Source: Eikenella sp963515595 | GTDB taxonomy: Bacteria > Pseudomonadota > Gammaproteobacteria > Burkholderiales > Neisseriaceae | Assembly (NCBI GenBank): GCA_963515595.1 | Contig: CAUPYH010000013.1 | Location: 1-30,974, forward strand | Reading direction: 5' to 3' | DNA length: 30,974 nt | Part shown: positions 29,798 to 30,974 of the stretch, piece after piece | Layout: every line of letters starts with the position of its first letter | How positions within the stretch are numbered: the stretch's first letter is position 1 | Notes under the pieces: generated by a model | The model's input: the letters and a program-made list of their open reading frames with translations, nothing else | The model's database searches: none | Told to the model about the DNA's origin: nothing | Made by a program: the position numbers and the translations under genes

Positions 29798-30559
29798 ATG
29801 CTGAAAAATATTCTCACCGCCGCCGTGTTATCTGCCTTGCTTGGCGCCTGCGCCGCCACCGGCAGCGGCAATGCCTTCCCCGCCCGTGCCGACCAGCTTT
29901 CCGCCCGCACCGAGCAGGCGGCTGCTGCTGTGCGCCAGCGCGAAGCGCAAGAAAATATTATTGCCTACTATGATGCCGACGGTGACGCTGCCGACCGTCC
30001 GATGAAAGGCGGCTACTACCGCGTACTGCTCGGCCGCACCGCCGAAGGCCGCGCCGTGGTGCAGGATTTCTACCAAGACAGCCGCACCAAGCAGATTAAC
30101 CCCGTTATCATCGGCAAAGACAGCGAGCTGAAAAACTTCAGTTCCGACGTGATTGAAGGCTTGGTGGTGTGGTACACCCCCGAAGGTCGCCTCACTAATT
30201 TTGCCGAAATCCATGACGGCAAATCGCAACGTGCCGGTATGTATGCCGAAAACGGCCAGCTGGTGCTGAGCATTGCGGGTGAGCCGGATGTGAAAGACGC
30301 GCCCTTCGAAATGAAAGGCTACTACGAAAACGGCAAACCGATGTTCGAGCTAATCGACAACCACACCGAAAATGGCCTGATTCGCACCTACTACTACGCC
30401 AACGGCAACAAGCTGATGCAAAGCGTGGGTAAAGAGGATGCGGTTAAAACCGAATTCTGGAAGGAAGACGGCAGCAGCGCCACGGCAGAGGAGGTGCAAC
30501 CCCAGCTGCGCGAAAGTCTCCAACGCGTGAATTATCTGATGAGCAAACACCTGCGCTAA
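29798..30559 (+). CDS. Lipoprotein with MORN-like repeats
   Basis: 253 residues. A lipoprotein signal peptide ends in LLGAC, giving Cys18 as the lipidated residue, so it is anchored in a membrane facing the periplasm or surface. The mature part has a helical, Ala/Gln-rich stretch (about 25-50) followed by short repeats of the type YY-x-NG or Y-x-ENG (VVWYTPEGRLTNF, AGMYAENGQLV, KGYYENGKPMFE, TYYYANGNKLMQ), as in MORN/YwqK-type proteins. The function is unknown. AGGAG lies 10 nt before the ATG. A second lipoprotein gene follows in the same direction and may be a relative. Confidence 0.8.
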   Translation: MLKNILTAAVLSALLGACAATGSGNAFPARADQLSARTEQAAAAVRQREAQENIIAYYDADGDAADRPMKGGYYRVLLGRTAEGRAVVQDFYQDSRTKQINPVIIGKDSELKNFSSDVIEGLVVWYTPEGRLTNFAEIHDGKSQRAGMYAENGQLVLSIAGEPDVKDAPFEMKGYYENGKPMFELIDNHTENGLIRTYYYANGNKLMQSVGKEDAVKTEFWKEDGSSATAEEVQPQLRESLQRVNYLMSKHLR

Positions 30560-30578
30560 GGCTGGTGTAATCCATCTC

Positions 30579-30608
30579 AAGGCTACCTGAAGGTTTTCAG
30601 GTAGCCTT
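30579..30608 (+). terminator. Inverted DUS pair, terminator of the lipoprotein gene
   Basis: AAGGCTACCTGAA (30579-30591) pairs with TTCAGGTAGCCTT (30596-30608), with TT beyond. It lies 19 bp past the stop. Confidence 0.8.
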
Positions 30609-30719
30609 TTGCTATGGCGGTGTGGGCAGCATCCCGTATGGAAAAATAATGAGTTTGGCTATAGAATTGCATCAATCTGCCAATCGCGCGGATACTTACC
30701 AATTCCTATGGGGAAATCT

Positions 30720-30974
30720 ATGAACAAACTCTTCGCCACCGTGGCTGCGGCTCTATTGCTGGCCGCTTGTAATCCCAATCAAAACAATAGCCAAAACAAT
30801 GCAGCATCTGCGCCGCCGGCTGCTTCCAGCCCAGTTGCCGGTCAAGCCGAAGGCCAACAGGCGCCTGCTATGGCTCTGCCTGCCGATGCAACAGAGCTTG
30901 AAGCGGCTGCCGCCAAGGCCGTGGAAGGCTATCAGCCCGCTGCTGAGAAGCAGGTGATTTATTTCGACAAAGAT
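30720..30974 (+). CDS. Lipoprotein, partial (runs off the window end)
   Basis: The first 85 codons of an open gene that is cut by the window edge. A signal peptide ends in LLLAAC (Cys17), so it is a predicted lipoprotein. After the cysteine comes a low-complexity linker rich in Asn, Gln, Ala and Pro, then EKQVIYFDKD, which resembles the start of the repeat region in the preceding lipoprotein (ENIIAYYDADG). The two may be tandem paralogues. GGGGAA lies about 4 nt before the ATG. The gene has its own leader after the preceding terminator. Confidence 0.75.
   Translation, partial: MNKLFATVAAALLLAACNPNQNNSQNNAASAPPAASSPVAGQAEGQQAPAMALPADATELEAAAAKAVEGYQPAAEKQVIYFDKD

Noticed and set aside
1208..30608. 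The repeated GGCTACCTGAA element as a CRISPR array or transposon ends
   Set aside because: The copies are 12-bp, scattered, in both orientations and at gene ends. This is the pattern of neisserial DNA uptake sequences, with no regular spacers and no cas or transposase genes.

Overview
The window comes from a member of the Neisseriaceae, most likely Eikenella. The strongest clue is the 12-mer AGGCTACCTGAA, the 'eik' dialect of the neisserial DNA uptake sequence (DUS). I count about 45 exact copies on the two strands, thirty of them in inverted pairs, most of which sit just after a stop codon as transcription terminators. The ornithine decarboxylase/antiporter operon also fits, since Eikenella corrodens is typically ornithine decarboxylase positive. 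Most of the DNA is moderately GC-rich, apart from one AT-rich gene and a few AT-rich intergenic stretches.

Layout. (1) 20-1123: prfB (release factor 2). (2) 1340-4947: an ornithine decarboxylase - putrescine/ornithine antiporter operon on the minus strand with an unusual 516-bp AT-rich leader. (3) 5464-15013: a peptide-utilisation cluster, all on the minus strand, of three POT-family peptide transporters and two paralogous Xaa-Pro aminopeptidases, arranged as a duplicated transporter/peptidase module plus one extra transporter. (4) 15690-19740: housekeeping genes on the minus strand, with pit (phosphate), galU and hemL. (5) 19999-21239: a small membrane protein and a PolB-like 3'-5' exonuclease. 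(6) 21466-27065: an accessory block on the minus strand, with a HARE-HTH/PD-(D/E)XK nuclease-like gene, tex, an AT-rich FRG-domain gene and a RhuM-family gene. (7) 27270-30974: plus-strand genes darP (yjgA), an AmpG-like permease, a MORN-type lipoprotein and the start of a second lipoprotein that runs off the window.

The part most worth attention is region 6. The tex gene carries uptake sequences of foreign dialects (AGGCTGCCTGAA and AGGTCGTCTGAA) mixed with a single native one. A 41-bp near-copy of the last codons of tex, followed by a strong terminator, lies 1.14 kb downstream, beyond the HARE/nuclease gene. This looks like a displaced native tex 3' end. It suggests that DNA from another Neisseriaceae entered by transformation, anchored on tex, and brought or gathered a small set of probable phage-defence genes (HARE-nuclease, FRG, RhuM).

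Regions 2 and 3 together describe a cell that imports and degrades peptides, including proline-containing ones, and decarboxylates ornithine with putrescine export, which fits an asaccharolytic oral organism. That link is inference. No rRNA, tRNA, CRISPR array, insertion sequence or prophage gene was recognised.
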